In this document: piece by piece, positions 52,777 to 53,270 of the stretch | How positions within the stretch are numbered: the stretch's first letter is position 1 | How the letters are laid out: each line of letters starts with the position of its first letter | Origin: Brucella pseudogrignonensis | Lineage (GTDB): Bacteria; Pseudomonadota; Alphaproteobacteria; Rhizobiales; Rhizobiaceae | DNA length: 53,270 nt | Direction of reading: 5' to 3' | Assembly (NCBI RefSeq): GCF_002252525.1 | Contig: NZ_NNRM01000049.1 | Location: forward strand, 1 to 53,270 | Translations under genes and position numbers: made by a program | Notes under the pieces: generated by a model | Database searches by the model: none | What the model saw: only the letters and a program-made list of their open reading frames with translations | Told to the model about the DNA's origin: nothing

Positions 52777-52813
52777 GATGAACCCCTCCTAGGTAATTTT
52801 TGAAATGGCGTGC

Positions 52814-52856
52814 ATCTTATGGATAAGATTGGTTCTTGCAAGAGAAGTTCTCAAGA
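52814..52856 (-). promoter_or_regulatory. Candidate opp promoter with palindrome over the -10 box
   Basis: On the minus strand TTGCAA (plus 52836-52841) and TAAGAT (about 52814-52819) are 16 bases apart. ATCTTAT-GG-ATAAGAT (52814-52829) is a perfect 16-base palindrome covering the -10 region, a possible repressor site. Confidence 0.4.
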
Positions 52857-53270
52857 TACTGAATTAGTTACCAGATTGACTACGCTGCAGCTAATTTAGA
52901 AGGCAAAAAACTGGTACGCAGTGGCGATTTTAAAGCGCTTTTGAATGCAAACTCAGAGGAAGAAAAATCAAGAAAACTCCATATTTTGCGGCACTTTTAT
53001 AAGCTGCTGCCAGCATTTTTATGCAGGCTACGACATCCGATTCGCTTAAATTTTCACCAGAGTTTTCGAGTTGTGGAAAACACGCAAAGGAAAGCCATTT
53101 GAACTTGGTTTGAGTGACCATCACCGCATCATATTGGGGCGGCCAGAAATGTTTCATCGCAACAAGATGCTGGCTTTTCATTCTTTTGTTCGTTCCATAA
53201 CATACGTTATGCAATCAACCTTTGCAGTCCGGGTGGGTTCTAGTTTGAAGTGCGACTTGCAAATGATAAC
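52857..53270. other. Right-edge region without a convincing gene
   Basis: About 410 bases. A minus-strand open frame of 94 residues (52930-53214) exists but has no clear ribosome site or recognisable family, so it is not called. Nothing else was recognised. Confidence 0.4.

Noticed and set aside
52930-53214. A 94-codon minus-strand frame at the right edge
   Set aside because: No ribosome site at either Met, no family resemblance, and a composition (many Lys, Phe, Ser) like AT-rich noncoding DNA. It could still be a poorly conserved gene but is not supported.

Overview
The window looks like part of a chromosome of a Brucellaceae member (Ochrobactrum/Brucella group, Rhizobiales). This is an inference from gene content: a rhizobial-type rhamnose locus (rhaRSTPQUK facing rhaDI), a fused Pha/Mrp antiporter, cydDCABX behind a GbsR-type regulator, and dispersed palindromic repeats starting AGAGC next to stop codons. 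No tRNA, rRNA, CRISPR array, insertion sequence or phage gene was seen. Every gene reads through intact.

Layout. 1-2.5 kb: three genes of the Anbu (ancestral proteasome-like) cluster: alpha-E protein, transglutaminase-like protease and Anbu itself. The ATP-grasp partner would lie to the left of the window. 2.5-6.7 kb: an orphan solute-binding protein, a Frm2-like nitroreductase and a FAD/NAD(P)-binding protein. 7.0-13.1 kb: the overlapping operon mrpAB(fused)CDEFG, a multi-subunit Na+(K+)/H+ antiporter. 13.2-20.3 kb: gbsR-like regulator, cydD, cydC, cydA, cydB and cydX, which make cytochrome bd oxidase and its assembly exporter. 20.8-25.7 kb: the branched-chain 2-oxoacid dehydrogenase complex (E1 alpha, E1 beta, E2, E3). 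25.8-29.7 kb: SURF1, a possible 59-residue small protein and an FtsK-type translocase with no membrane domain. 30-32.6 kb: a P1-family aminopeptidase and an MFS transporter, divergent. 32.6-43.5 kb: L-rhamnose uptake and catabolism, two divergent operons around a symmetric operator region. 43.6-45.7 kb: AlkB-like oxygenase, then an Rrf2 regulator overlapping a thioredoxin-reductase-like enzyme. 45.8-52.8 kb: an oligopeptide ABC transporter with two tandem binding proteins, two permeases and a fused double ATPase.

How they work together. The main blocks serve respiration and ion homeostasis (Mrp, Cyd, SURF1) and carbon or nitrogen scavenging (rhamnose, branched-chain keto acids, peptides). In the rhamnose locus RhaSTPQ import the sugar, RhaU interconverts anomers, RhaI isomerises, RhaK phosphorylates, and RhaD cleaves rhamnulose-1-phosphate and probably oxidises or reduces the lactaldehyde product. 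RhaR probably controls both operons through repeats that abut two opposed TTGACA boxes.

No clearly new system (such as a defence island) was found. The least-explained items are the Anbu cluster, the Rrf2/thioredoxin-reductase pair with an apparently leaderless promoter, the 59-residue ORF, the membrane-free FtsK, and several perfect palindromes in promoter regions. Function calls rest on motif recognition by eye; no database search was run.
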